From the NCBI GenBank assembly GCA_020444775.1, contig JAGRHX010001148.1, positions 1 to 7,242 of the forward strand: 7,242 nucleotides of DNA, read 5' to 3'. A program made the translations under genes and the position numbers. The number at the start of each line of letters is the position of its first letter. Position 1 is the stretch's first letter. Positions 1-5,632 of this stretch are shown in pieces. This DNA is from Gammaproteobacteria bacterium (GTDB lineage Bacteria > Pseudomonadota > Gammaproteobacteria > HK1). The notes beneath the pieces are model-generated. The model was not told the origin of the DNA. It was given only the letters and a program-made list of their open reading frames with translations, and searched no databases.

Positions 1-24
1 GCAACGCCGGCGCGCCGGCGTTGC
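1..24. repeat. 24-bp perfect palindrome downstream of phaR
   Basis: The window opens with a perfect inverted repeat: GCAACGCCGGCG (1-12) is directly followed by its reverse complement CGCCGGCGTTGC (13-24). As RNA it would form a 10-bp GC-rich stem with a 4-nt loop (CGCG). It lies 40 bp beyond the phaR stop codon, where a terminator for that gene would be expected. A minus-strand U-tract would fall outside the window, and the plus-strand flank (TGTCGT) is not T-rich. It could be a terminator hairpin, a member of a dispersed palindromic repeat family, or a regulator site. Confidence 0.6.
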
Positions 25-64
25 TGTCGTAGGACCGCGGCACGGCCACGATGGCCCGAAACGC

Positions 65-541
65 TCAATCCTCGTCTTTCTGGGTGGGCCGTGTTGCGCC
101 GGTTGCCGCACGCAGGAAGCTTTGCTGCATTTCCTGCCACAGGGCCACGTTCTTCTCCGTTGCTTCACGCATGAAGACCAGCGGGTCGCCGGTCATCATG
201 CTCTCCACCTGGTCTCGCATCTTGTTCTGTTGCTGCACGAAAAAATTGCAGCTCTGCTCCAGAAAGCTCGCCAATGACCCCTGCAGCGTGTCTCCATAGA
301 AACGAATCAGCTGCGACAACACTTCCTGCGTGAAAATCGGCTCTCCACCCTCCTCCTGCTCGAGAATGATCTGCAACAAGATGCTCCGGGTAATGTCCTC
401 TTTGCTGCGTGCGTCGATGACGCAGAACTCGACCTGCTCCATGACCAGCTTTCTTACATCATCAAGCGTGATGTAGCTGCTCACCTCCGTGTCGTACAGA
501 CGCCGGTTGGGGTACTTCTTGATGATTCGGATTTCGGCCAC
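65..541 (-). CDS. phaR: Polyhydroxyalkanoate synthesis repressor PhaR
   Basis: This 158-residue cytoplasmic protein matches the PhaR family, DNA-binding repressors that sense PHA polymer and control phasin and PHA genes. The N-terminal DNA-binding region (about residues 4-65) carries the hallmark KKYPNRRLYDT at residues 8-18, then a conserved DARSKEDITR stretch near residue 43. Residues about 70-145 are rich in Q, E, F and L and predicted helical (PHB accumulation regulatory region); the C-terminus is a short charged tail. Length is normal for the family. The start is GTG (539-541), preceded on its strand by GAGG with a 7-nt spacer; an ATG just upstream is out of frame and soon hits a stop. 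No phaC, phaA, phaB or phasin gene is visible here. The DUF4384-type gene lies 96 bp upstream on the same strand, so co-transcription is possible but unproven. Family assignment is secure. Confidence 0.95.
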   Translation of the reverse strand: MAEIRIIKKYPNRRLYDTEVSSYITLDDVRKLVMEQVEFCVIDARSKEDITRSILLQIILEQEEGGEPIFTQEVLSQLIRFYGDTLQGSLASFLEQSCNFFVQQQNKMRDQVESMMTGDPLVFMREATEKNVALWQEMQQSFLRAATGATRPTQKDED

Positions 542-637
542 GTTACGACCTCGTCATGAGACTGGGCTCCGCGTGGGCACAGAGCGATTTGCTTCGGCTT
601 CAGATACTCACTTCATGCGTACAAGCCAGCGTCTAAG

Positions 638-1270
638 CTAGGGTTTTCGCAACTCGACCCTGGGAATACGACTGCCCGCTCCCGACAGCACACCGCGCTC
701 ACGGTAGTCCCCCAGGTCCAGGGGGGCCAGCACTGGGCGCGTGCCCTCCCCCGATGCTTCGGTACCCAGATGGTCGATTCGAAACACCTCGATCTCATGA
801 CCATGATGCCTCAGGGCCGCGCCCAATTCAGTGTCAGACCACCTGACCCGACGCACGTCCCGCAAGAGAGGCTCGAGGTCGGCTATGGGGTGTGCGCTGG
901 TCACGACCAGCAACAACTCGCGGCCGGCCTCCTTGTCCAAAGGTAGAAAAACGGAGCTATCGCGAGGAATCCAGATCGTGTCGGCCGCGGAATCGAGCGT
1001 GGGGCGATCCTCAATGGTCAGAGGATGGACGAGTTGCACCGCGCCACTACTGCCGATTGCAATGAGGTGGGGATACCTACCCGGGGCAGCCTGCAGTTCG
1101 AAGCGCAGCCCGGTGCCCGATGGCAGGGCAGCACCATCGCTTATCCGCTCGAGCACGGTGCCGTCCGGCAGGCGCGCCTGGACAGCGAGGGTTGAGCGCG
1201 CCTCGGCCATGAAGGGCACGAGCAACATCACCATCGCACCCACGTGCACCCACAACCGCTGAAAGCTCAT
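638..1270 (-). CDS. Secreted DUF4384-like protein
   Basis: A 210-residue protein read from ATG 1268-1270. Residues 1-24 form a signal peptide: positively charged start, hydrophobic core (VGAMVMLLVPFM) and an AEA cleavage site before Arg, so it is probably periplasmic or envelope-exposed. The body resembles DUF4384: a strand-rich segment on handling a 'GTGLRFELQA' environment, an 'HLIAIGSSGAVQLVHP' strand pair, then a 'FLPLDKEAGRELLLVVTSAHPI' segment, matching the usual pattern in which such proteins are needed to respond as envelope partners. Catalytic residues are not evident. The reading frame stays open far upstream (to 1717), but that extension lacks protein-like composition. A GTG two codons upstream (1274-1276) is 12 nt after AAGGAG and may be the true start; the ATG itself is 18 nt from it. 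The gene is divergent from the FHA gene and upstream of phaR. DUF4384 has no defined biochemical function; in other genomes it is found near kinases and signalling proteins. Confidence 0.7.
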   Translation of the reverse strand: MSFQRLWVHVGAMVMLLVPFMAEARSTLAVQARLPDGTVLERISDGAALPSGTGLRFELQAAPGRYPHLIAIGSSGAVQLVHPLTIEDRPTLDSAADTIWIPRDSSVFLPLDKEAGRELLLVVTSAHPIADLEPLLRDVRRVRWSDTELGAALRHHGHEIEVFRIDHLGTEASGEGTRPVLAPLDLGDYRERGVLSGAGSRIPRVELRKP

Positions 1271-1622
1271 GACCACGATTCCGGTCAGCTCCTTACTGAG
1301 ATGAAGGCCCCCAATGTTCTGTAGGGCCGGCGTACTCGCAACGATACGAAACCTGGCGATGACAGTGAAGTGGTCTATGCGTCGGTCGGCCGGCGGTGTC
1401 CATGGACGGCATCCCAGCACCTGACCGCGGCATGCCTGCCTGAACCTGGCGATCCTGCGTCGGTGAGAACCGGTTCGAGGCCCGGCCATCGCTACGTCGG
1501 GGCGCTGCAGAAATGGGCCATGCAGTGGCATGATCGTCGACGGACCCGAGCCGCGAGTACCCGACATTGCCCAAACCCATCCGCCAGCGTTGGCTCCATG
1601 CGCGACCACACGGATTGCGGCG
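1271..1622. other. Divergent intergenic region between DUF4384 and FHA genes
   Basis: These 352 bp separate two divergent genes and should hold both promoters, but no convincing sigma70 boxes could be picked out. The visible structure is modest: an 11-bp direct repeat AACCTGGCGAT at 1350-1360 and 1443-1453, a 9-bp repeat TGCGTCGGT at 1378-1386 and 1456-1464, and a 10-bp palindrome GTCCATGGAC at 1398-1407. Open frames cross the region on both strands, but their translations are rich in R, P and A and look like chance frames. If the FHA gene used its first ATG (1530), the gap would shrink to 259 bp. Confidence 0.5.
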
Positions 1623-2471
1623 ATGAGACGCTCCCGCCGGCTACCGGCAACCGTGGTCCAGGTCGGCGAACAGGGCATCCGTTTACGACAGCCAGCCGAT
1701 CTCGACTTCATACTCACACCGAGAACATCGGTGCCGACGGAAAGCCTGGATGCGTATGCCGGGCTCGGCGGCTACGAGCTCACGTTGCTGGGGCGGGATT
1801 CACGAGTGGAAGAGCGGCGAATGCTTCGGGTACTCGCCGAGAGCTACCTGAGCGAGTCGACGGAAGACTCAGTCGGCCACTGGTTGAACGAGAATGCTGG
1901 CTACCCGTTCCCGGGCGAGCACCAGTGGCAACAGATACTGACGGCGATTGCCGAACTGCCACCGCTGTTCGAACCCTACAAGCAACTGGCGCTGGCCAAG
2001 TACAGCCAGTTCCTCGCGGCCCGATCCAAGGTCATCCAGGCCCTTCACAGCCATGCGAACGGCTCACGACCGCCAACGACCGGCGAGGACAACCATGCCA
2101 TGACCAGCATCGACAGCATGTGGCCATTGACGAACGGAGCGCCCAGCAACGTCGAGCGCATCCAATTGAAGCGAGGTGAGCCCTGGCGGATTTCCCTGCA
2201 GTCGCGCACATCACTCGACGTCTGGTTTGCCGAGCATCCATTTGAGCTGGTCGTCGACACGGGTCTTAAACTCATATCCAAGGACGCAGGCGCAAATACG
2301 TCGACTGCAGCACGTGGCCTCATAGGGCGCGCCCCCGACTGCGGGCTTCGCGTCGACAGTCTGCTCACCAACGTTTCTCGCATACATCTGTTGTGGATAC
2401 GCGAAGCCCGGTCTCTGACACTTGTCGACCTCTCGACACACGGAACCTTGGTGGAGTTGGCCAGGGGTTAG
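1623..2471 (+). CDS. FHA-domain protein with an unrecognised N-terminal region
   Basis: A 282-residue protein from ATG 1623. The C-terminus shows a forkhead-associated (FHA) phosphothreonine-binding pattern: LIGR (residues 233-236), SRIH (252-255) and DLSTHGT (269-275), equivalent to the GR, SRxH and D-S-S/T-x-G-T motifs of the family. Only seven residues follow the GT, so the last FHA strands appear to be missing. Residues about 12-135 form a region I do not recognise, predicted mostly helical after residue 60, with an acidic, aromatic segment (LNENAGYPFPGEHQW). A linker near residues 140-160 joins the two parts. The frame continues upstream to ATG 1530, adding 31 Pro/Ala-rich residues; neither start has a clear Shine-Dalgarno. 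An internal ATG at 2100 sits 10 nt after GAGGA and could give a 123-residue FHA-only product. No signal peptide or membrane segment is seen, so a cytoplasmic phospho-dependent adaptor is likely. Confidence 0.7.
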   Translation: MRRSRRLPATVVQVGEQGIRLRQPADLDFILTPRTSVPTESLDAYAGLGGYELTLLGRDSRVEERRMLRVLAESYLSESTEDSVGHWLNENAGYPFPGEHQWQQILTAIAELPPLFEPYKQLALAKYSQFLAARSKVIQALHSHANGSRPPTTGEDNHAMTSIDSMWPLTNGAPSNVERIQLKRGEPWRISLQSRTSLDVWFAEHPFELVVDTGLKLISKDAGANTSTAARGLIGRAPDCGLRVDSLLTNVSRIHLLWIREARSLTLVDLSTHGTLVELARG

Positions 2472-2493
2472 ACTCTGGGTGATTGTACGGTCG

Positions 2494-2514
2494 GGCCGAG
2501 TCGGCCAGATTTTG
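2494..2514 (+). terminator. Possible weak terminator after the FHA gene
   Basis: Beginning 22 nt after the FHA stop codon, GGCCG and CGGCC (2494-2498 and 2502-2506) can pair around a 3-nt loop, followed by AGATTTTGC. The T-tract has only four residues and the stem five base pairs, so termination would be weak at best. It is the only candidate separating the FHA gene from cca. Confidence 0.3.
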
Positions 2515-2522
2515 CAAACAGG

Positions 2523-2538
2523 TCCTGCCGAGGCAGGA
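2523..2538. repeat. Palindromic hairpin in the cca leader
   Basis: TCCTGCC (2523-2529) and GGCAGGA (2532-2538) are exact reverse complements around a 2-nt centre, giving a 6-bp stem with a CGAG loop if transcribed. It lies 41 nt before the cca start codon and 52 nt after the FHA stop. It could be an operator, a leader hairpin, or part of the termination signal with the preceding hairpin. No U-tract follows. Confidence 0.4.
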
Positions 2539-2579
2539 GACGCAGCACGGCCCCATCCATCCGGCCTCGAGTTCGTCCT

Positions 2580-3743
2580 ATGCAGATCTTCCTTGTCGGT
2601 GGCGCCGTGCGTGATGAGTTGCTCGGAATCGAGCCGGTGGAGCGCGACTGGGTCGTAGTAGGCGGAACACCGGAGGCCCTGCTCGAGCAGGGTTTCGTCC
2701 AGATCGATTCTCGATTCCCGGTGTTTGTGCATCCAGACAGTGGTGATGAATACGCACTGGCACGACGTGAGACCAAGATCGGCAGCGGCCACAAGGGCTT
2801 CCTGGTCGACTCGGGACCCGATGTGACGCTGTTGGAAGATCTCGCACGGCGGGATCTACGCATTAACGCCATCGCCAGGGCCGAGAACGGCGATCTGATA
2901 GATCCCTACGATGGTCTGGAGGACCTACATCATCGACAGCTGCGCCACATCACGCCCGCATTTGCCGAGGATCCGCTCCGCGTACTGCGGCTCGCGCGAT
3001 TCGCGGCCATCCTGGCGCACCTGAACTTCGAGGTGGCGACGTCCACCATGGACCTAGCCCGCTACATGGTCGGACTTCCGGAATTCGCAGAGCTCAGTGG
3101 CGACAGGGCCTGGCGTGAGTGTATCAAGGTGTTGCGTTCTCCAAGCCCGTCCCGATATTTCGAACTGCTAGGCGCCCTCGGCGCGTTGCACGTGCTCTTG
3201 CCCGGCGTGGATTGGGCAAAGGCTAGATTCCCGATTCCGGCGCCCGATGCGGACCAGCAAGAGCATTTGGGGCACGATCCACTCCTGGATCTGCTGGCCA
3301 GTAGCTTTGCTCGTCAAAAGTTGGAGCTGGGACGACTCGTCACCGTCATGCTGCAGCGCTGGCCCATTCCACGCGAAGGTCGGGAGACCTTGAACACGTA
3401 TATCGCGCTTCTGGACGAGCTGGGCTCACTAGAGCATGCCGACCGGGCACTCGAGTTGTGCCAGCGGTTGGATGGCTGGCGTAGACGCGATCGCCTTCGA
3501 ATGCTATTGCATCTGGTCTGTCGCCACGAGGACCACATGCGAGCAAACACCGCGGCCAGATTCTTGCGTGCGCACGACGCGGGGATCACGGTACGGAGCG
3601 AACCATTCCTGCAGGCCGGACTGACTGGCAAGCCCCTGGGACGGGCTATGGAGATGGAGCGTGAGGCGCGATTCAAGTCGGTCTGGGAAACCGGGCAAAC
3701 GAGAACCGTCACGGCGCACACGACCCGCTTCTCCCGCGAGTGA
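2580..3743 (+). CDS. cca: CCA tRNA nucleotidyltransferase lacking an HD motif
   Basis: This 387-residue enzyme adds or repairs the 3'-terminal CCA of tRNAs using CTP and ATP. It is a class II nucleotidyltransferase of the gammaproteobacterial Cca type. The head domain has GGAVRDELLG (7-16), the metal-binding segment ERDW (21-24; Glu at 21 where E. coli has Asp, as also occurs in Pseudomonas), EYALARRETK, RRDLRINAIA (the arginine/aspartate nucleotide-template motif) and DPYDGLEDL. The neck motif AEDPLRVLRLARFAA follows. The C-terminal half, where E. coli Cca has an HD phosphohydrolase domain, keeps roughly the expected length and a family-like tail (LTGKPLGRAMEMEREARF), but no HD dyad or HDLGK signature is present. 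The start matches the family N-terminus exactly, though no Shine-Dalgarno is evident. It follows the FHA gene by 108 bp. Core function is secure; phosphatase/phosphodiesterase activity is probably absent. Confidence 0.95.
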   Translation: MQIFLVGGAVRDELLGIEPVERDWVVVGGTPEALLEQGFVQIDSRFPVFVHPDSGDEYALARRETKIGSGHKGFLVDSGPDVTLLEDLARRDLRINAIARAENGDLIDPYDGLEDLHHRQLRHITPAFAEDPLRVLRLARFAAILAHLNFEVATSTMDLARYMVGLPEFAELSGDRAWRECIKVLRSPSPSRYFELLGALGALHVLLPGVDWAKARFPIPAPDADQQEHLGHDPLLDLLASSFARQKLELGRLVTVMLQRWPIPREGRETLNTYIALLDELGSLEHADRALELCQRLDGWRRRDRLRMLLHLVCRHEDHMRANTAARFLRAHDAGITVRSEPFLQAGLTGKPLGRAMEMEREARFKSVWETGQTRTVTAHTTRFSRE

Positions 3744-3752
3744 ATCAGGTGA

Positions 3753-3806
3753 GCCGGGTCTTCCAAGTGCGCCTGCGCCTGGAAGATGATCAGGGCCTGA
3801 CCCGGC
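3753..3806. repeat. Nested inverted repeat just after cca
   Basis: The outer arms GCCGGGTC (3753-3760) and GACCCGGC (3799-3806) are perfectly complementary. Inside them TTCCA (3761-3765) pairs with TGGAA (3780-3784), stacking directly on the outer left arm, and a 13-nt stretch bulges out on the right (3786-3798). A further GCG/CGC pairing is possible in the loop. It starts 9 nt after the cca stop. No T-run follows, so it would be a processing/stability hairpin or part of an unrecognised structured RNA rather than a standard terminator. Confidence 0.55.
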
Positions 3807-3833
3807 CGCACATTCCTCGACCCGTTTGCCCCG

Positions 3834-3880
3834 TTCTCGCGACATCCAATCGATGCAGCGAATAGCGAATATCGCGAGAA
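3834..3880. repeat. 9-bp inverted repeat with 7-bp tandem repeat in its loop
   Basis: TTCTCGCGA (3834-3842) and TCGCGAGAA (3872-3880) form a perfect 9-bp inverted repeat around a 29-nt loop. The loop ends in two tandem copies of GCGAATA (3858-3864 and 3865-3871). The element is between the cca 3' hairpin and the shared terminator, in non-coding DNA. Function is unknown; it could be a stability hairpin on either converging transcript or a protein-binding site. Confidence 0.5.
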
Positions 3881-3907
3881 GTCGAAACCACCAAGACTCA
3901 CAAAGAA

Positions 3908-3941
3908 AAAGCCCGCGCGTGGGCTAACACGCGCGGGCTTT
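3908..3941 (-). terminator. Strong intrinsic terminator of the OmpA-like gene (possibly bidirectional)
   Basis: AAAGCCCGCGCGTG (3908-3921) and CACGCGCGGGCTTT (3928-3941) form a perfect 14-bp stem with a 6-nt loop. On the minus strand the stem is followed by TTCTTTG, so together with the stem's own Ts it makes a good U-tract, 37 nt beyond the stop of the OmpA-like gene. On the plus strand the tail is GGGCTTTGCTTCG, weaker but possibly enough to stop cca transcripts coming the other way. Confidence 0.88.
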
Positions 3942-3978
3942 GCTTCGACCGAGAAGGAACTCGGCTAGGCTCGGTCTA

Positions 3979-4842
3979 TCAGTTCGCGGGGCAGGCCACG
4001 CGGAACTCGACGCGGCGGTTCACCGCACGACCCGACGAGGTCTTGTTCGAGACCAGCGGCGTACCTTCACCCTTGCCAACCGTGCTCAAACGACCGGAGT
4101 CGATACCTTCGCTCGCCAGGTATGCCGCAACTGCATTGGCACGACGCTCAGACAGACCCTGGTTGTAGGCTTCGGTACCGATGCTATCGGTATGCCCCTC
4201 CACTACCACCGAGATCATCGGGTTGGTGCGCAGGACCTCGGTCACGCGGGCCAGCTTCGACTTGGCATCGGCCGACAGTGCAGAGCTGTCGAACGCGAAG
4301 TTGACGTTGGTCACGATAGCCAGCTCCTGGTCGCAAACCGGGCAGCCGTCGGCGCCGACGCGCTGACCTTGCGGAGTGTTCGGGCACTGATCTGCAGAAT
4401 CCGGCACGCCGTCGCCATCGGAGTCCTTCGGACATCCAGTGTACTGGTCGACCTCGACACCAGCCGGAGTGTTCGGGCACTGGTCACGGTAGTCAGGGAC
4501 ACCGTCACCGTCAGAATCGAGCGGGCAGCCACGATCGTCAACCGGCGCGCCAGGCGGCGTTCCCGGACAATCGTCCATGTCGTCGGGCACACCATCGCCG
4601 TCGGAATCCTTTGCGGGCATCACGCCATCAGAGCAGATGACCGGCCCCAGCACAGCCCCCGCAAGAGCGCCAATCGCGGCTCCGCCGACGTCGCTTGACG
4701 CAAGTCCGCCCCCTGCGGCACCTGCAACTGCGCCACCGACCACGCACCAAGTGTTTTTATCGTATCCACCATCGGTTGTTGCGCATCCTGCCATCACCAG
4801 CGGGATGAGCACACAGGCGGCGAGCTTACGCAGATGATTCAT
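3979..4842 (-). CDS. OmpA-family lipoprotein with thrombospondin type 3 repeats
   Basis: A 287-residue outer-membrane lipoprotein that probably links the envelope to peptidoglycan. Residues 1-19 are a lipoprotein signal with box VMAGC, lipidated Cys20. Residues 34-68 form a Gly/Ala-rich glycine-zipper-like hydrophobic segment. Three thrombospondin type 3 repeats (about 79-167), each with DSDGDGVPD followed by C-P-x-T-P and a closing GCP, are likely Ca2+-binding and disulfide-bonded. The C-terminal OmpA domain (about 178-283) begins VNFAFDSSAL and has GHTDSIGTEAYNQGLSERRA; Asp219 and Arg234 align with E. coli OmpA Asp241 and Arg256, which hold diaminopimelate of peptidoglycan. The N-terminal part is not an eight-strand OmpA barrel. 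The start is well supported: TTGGAG is followed by a 6-nt spacer and ATG 4840-4842, and the lipobox fits; the open frame upstream to 4956 is not protein-like. The gene is monocistronic, ending at a strong terminator. Confidence 0.93.
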   Translation of the reverse strand: MNHLRKLAACVLIPLVMAGCATTDGGYDKNTWCVVGGAVAGAAGGGLASSDVGGAAIGALAGAVLGPVICSDGVMPAKDSDGDGVPDDMDDCPGTPPGAPVDDRGCPLDSDGDGVPDYRDQCPNTPAGVEVDQYTGCPKDSDGDGVPDSADQCPNTPQGQRVGADGCPVCDQELAIVTNVNFAFDSSALSADAKSKLARVTEVLRTNPMISVVVEGHTDSIGTEAYNQGLSERRANAVAAYLASEGIDSGRLSTVGKGEGTPLVSNKTSSGRAVNRRVEFRVACPAN

Positions 4843-4872
4843 CGTTGGCTCCAAGTTGTGCTTTTCGTTTCG

Positions 4873-4902
4873 ATAAGAGACAAAATTTTCTGTTGCTCGT
4901 AA
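4873..4902 (-). promoter_or_regulatory. Possible sigma70-like promoter of the OmpA-like gene
   Basis: On the minus strand, TTACGA (4897-4902) and TCTTAT (4873-4878) are separated by 18 bp, a weak match to -35 and -10 boxes. The AT-rich spacer (GAAAATTTTG) contrasts with the GC-rich surroundings. Transcription would start about 25 nt ahead of the ATG, leaving room for the TTGGAG ribosome site. A second weak -10 (TAGAAT, about 4989-4994) lies further upstream. Confidence 0.25.
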
Positions 4903-5023
4903 CCACCCCTGAGGCCCCCGCCGTGGACGCTCCCCCAGGAGACCACCACGCGACATTGGCGGGTCGGCAGTTACTTACGCAACTTCCAAGATTCTAGTAC
5001 AGGTCCGCTATCTAAGCATAGTT

Positions 5024-5118
5024 CCCGAATAGGCTTTTTTGAGGAGGAGACAGTCCCATCGGACGGGTGTTTTGCCCCGGATCATGGGGAAATCCCCCTA
5101 TTGCCAAACCTATTCGGG
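5024..5118. repeat. Long-range 10-bp inverted repeat enclosing hairpins
   Basis: CCCGAATAGG (5024-5033) and CCTATTCGGG (5109-5118) are exact reverse complements bracketing 75 nt. Inside are GTCC-catc-GGAC (5053-5064), CCCC (5075-5078) able to pair with GGGG (5086-5089), and GGGGA-AA-TCCCC (5086-5097), where the same GGGG can pair with the following CCCC instead. Terminal pairing enclosing internal, partly exclusive stems resembles the layout of a folded RNA or riboregulator, but no known family was recognised. GGGGAAATCCCC may instead be a dyad operator. Confidence 0.45.
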
Positions 5119-5439
5119 CTGGCCCTCAAACACCACTCGCGCCGAAAGCGGCTCGACACCTTGCGTGAAGGCAACGCGCGCCCCACATCCTGAGAGCTCG
5201 CCAGCACGACCATGCAAGTTCATTGCCAGGACCGGCGCACCATCAAACGGCCGCAACGCCCATCGGGGCAGGCAAATCGACAACCGCCCTCGCTGGCGCC
5301 GATTCAGGGCATCGAGACACCTCGCCGCCACCGTACCGGCCACAGCAAGGCTGTGCACCGTCAGGGCTTGCGCGCCTGTCAGGGCGTCGCTTCCCCAGTA
5401 GCGGCATCGGTAGCGGACTCTGCCCTCGCGCATGGTCAT
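5110..5439 (-). CDS. Doubtful small ORF, 109 residues
   Basis: I do not recognise this protein and it may not be real. It is the most protein-like frame in the 927-bp gap: from ATG 5437-5439 it begins MTMREGRVRYRCRYWGSD, has a hydrophobic segment (TVHSLAVAGTVAARCL), and ends with an apparently strand-rich part (FDGAPVLAMNLHG, ARVVFEGQPE). About two thirds of third codon positions are G or C, roughly as expected for the background, so codon use neither supports nor excludes it. No Shine-Dalgarno precedes the ATG. The open frame extends upstream to 5670 but that part looks random. Its stop codon lies inside the right arm of the 5024-5118 inverted repeat. It could be a hypothetical gene, a decayed remnant or a chance frame. 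Confidence 0.22.
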   Translation of the reverse strand: MTMREGRVRYRCRYWGSDALTGAQALTVHSLAVAGTVAARCLDALNRRQRGRLSICLPRWALRPFDGAPVLAMNLHGRAGELSGCGARVAFTQGVEPLSARVVFEGQPE

Positions 5440-5616
5440 CCGACTGGAGCGCGGCCGCGACGTTGACGACGCCCATCGGCATTGGCCAACTGTGTCCGCC
5501 GTCACGCTCGGTTGACGACCATCCCACGATTTTCTTGATGGCCGGCATACCAGCCGATAGTGCAAGACCAACGCAGCTTTGGGTATTCCGCGTCGGTGAA
5601 ATCGCGTAGCACACGA

Positions 5617-5622
5617 TATACT
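5617..5622 (+). promoter_or_regulatory. Possible -10 box for the J-domain gene
   Basis: TATACT (5617-5622) is a close match to the sigma70 -10 consensus, upstream of the J-domain gene on its strand. No good -35 lies 16-18 bp upstream (nearest is CGGTGA). If used, it would give a leader of about 140 nt containing the 5633-5648 hairpin and the tandem repeats at 5672-5767. It also overlaps a 6-bp inverted repeat CGATAT/ATATCG (5614-5619 and 5630-5635), a possible operator. Confidence 0.25.
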
Positions 5623-5632
5623 GAAGAACATA

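Noticed and set aside
1467..1490. tRNA-like T-arm (CCGG-TTCGAGG-CCGG-like segment)
   Set aside because: The T-stem has a mismatch, and no acceptor, D-arm or anticodon stem lies at the right distance; the possible 5' acceptor strand is about 130 nt away or too near.
1271..1717. N-terminal extension of the DUF4384 gene to 1717
   Set aside because: The extension is R/P/G-rich with no protein-like pattern, and a signal peptide starts exactly at the 1270 ATG.
2757..2775. Sigma54-type -24 element (TGGCAC)
   Set aside because: No TTGC -12 element follows at the required spacing, and it lies inside cca.
3314..3901. Minus-strand 195-codon open frame overlapping cca
   Set aside because: It lies mostly antisense to the well-supported cca gene and looks random (S/R-rich).
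4176..4192. Inverted repeat TACCGAT-GCT-ATCGGTA
   Set aside because: It is within the OmpA domain coding sequence and is adequately explained by codons; no sign of a separate function.
4843..4956. Upstream start of the OmpA-like gene at 4956
   Set aside because: A lipoprotein signal and a good ribosome site both fix the start at 4842.
5041..5049. Strong Shine-Dalgarno-like GAGGAGGAG
   Set aside because: The nearest GTG is 17 nt away and opens only a 33-codon frame; the ATG at 5084 is too far to use it.
5223..5609. Plus-strand open frame of 128 codons in the gene-poor gap
   Set aside because: The translation is P/A/S/G-rich, has no recognisable domain or ribosome site, and overlaps several equally long frames.
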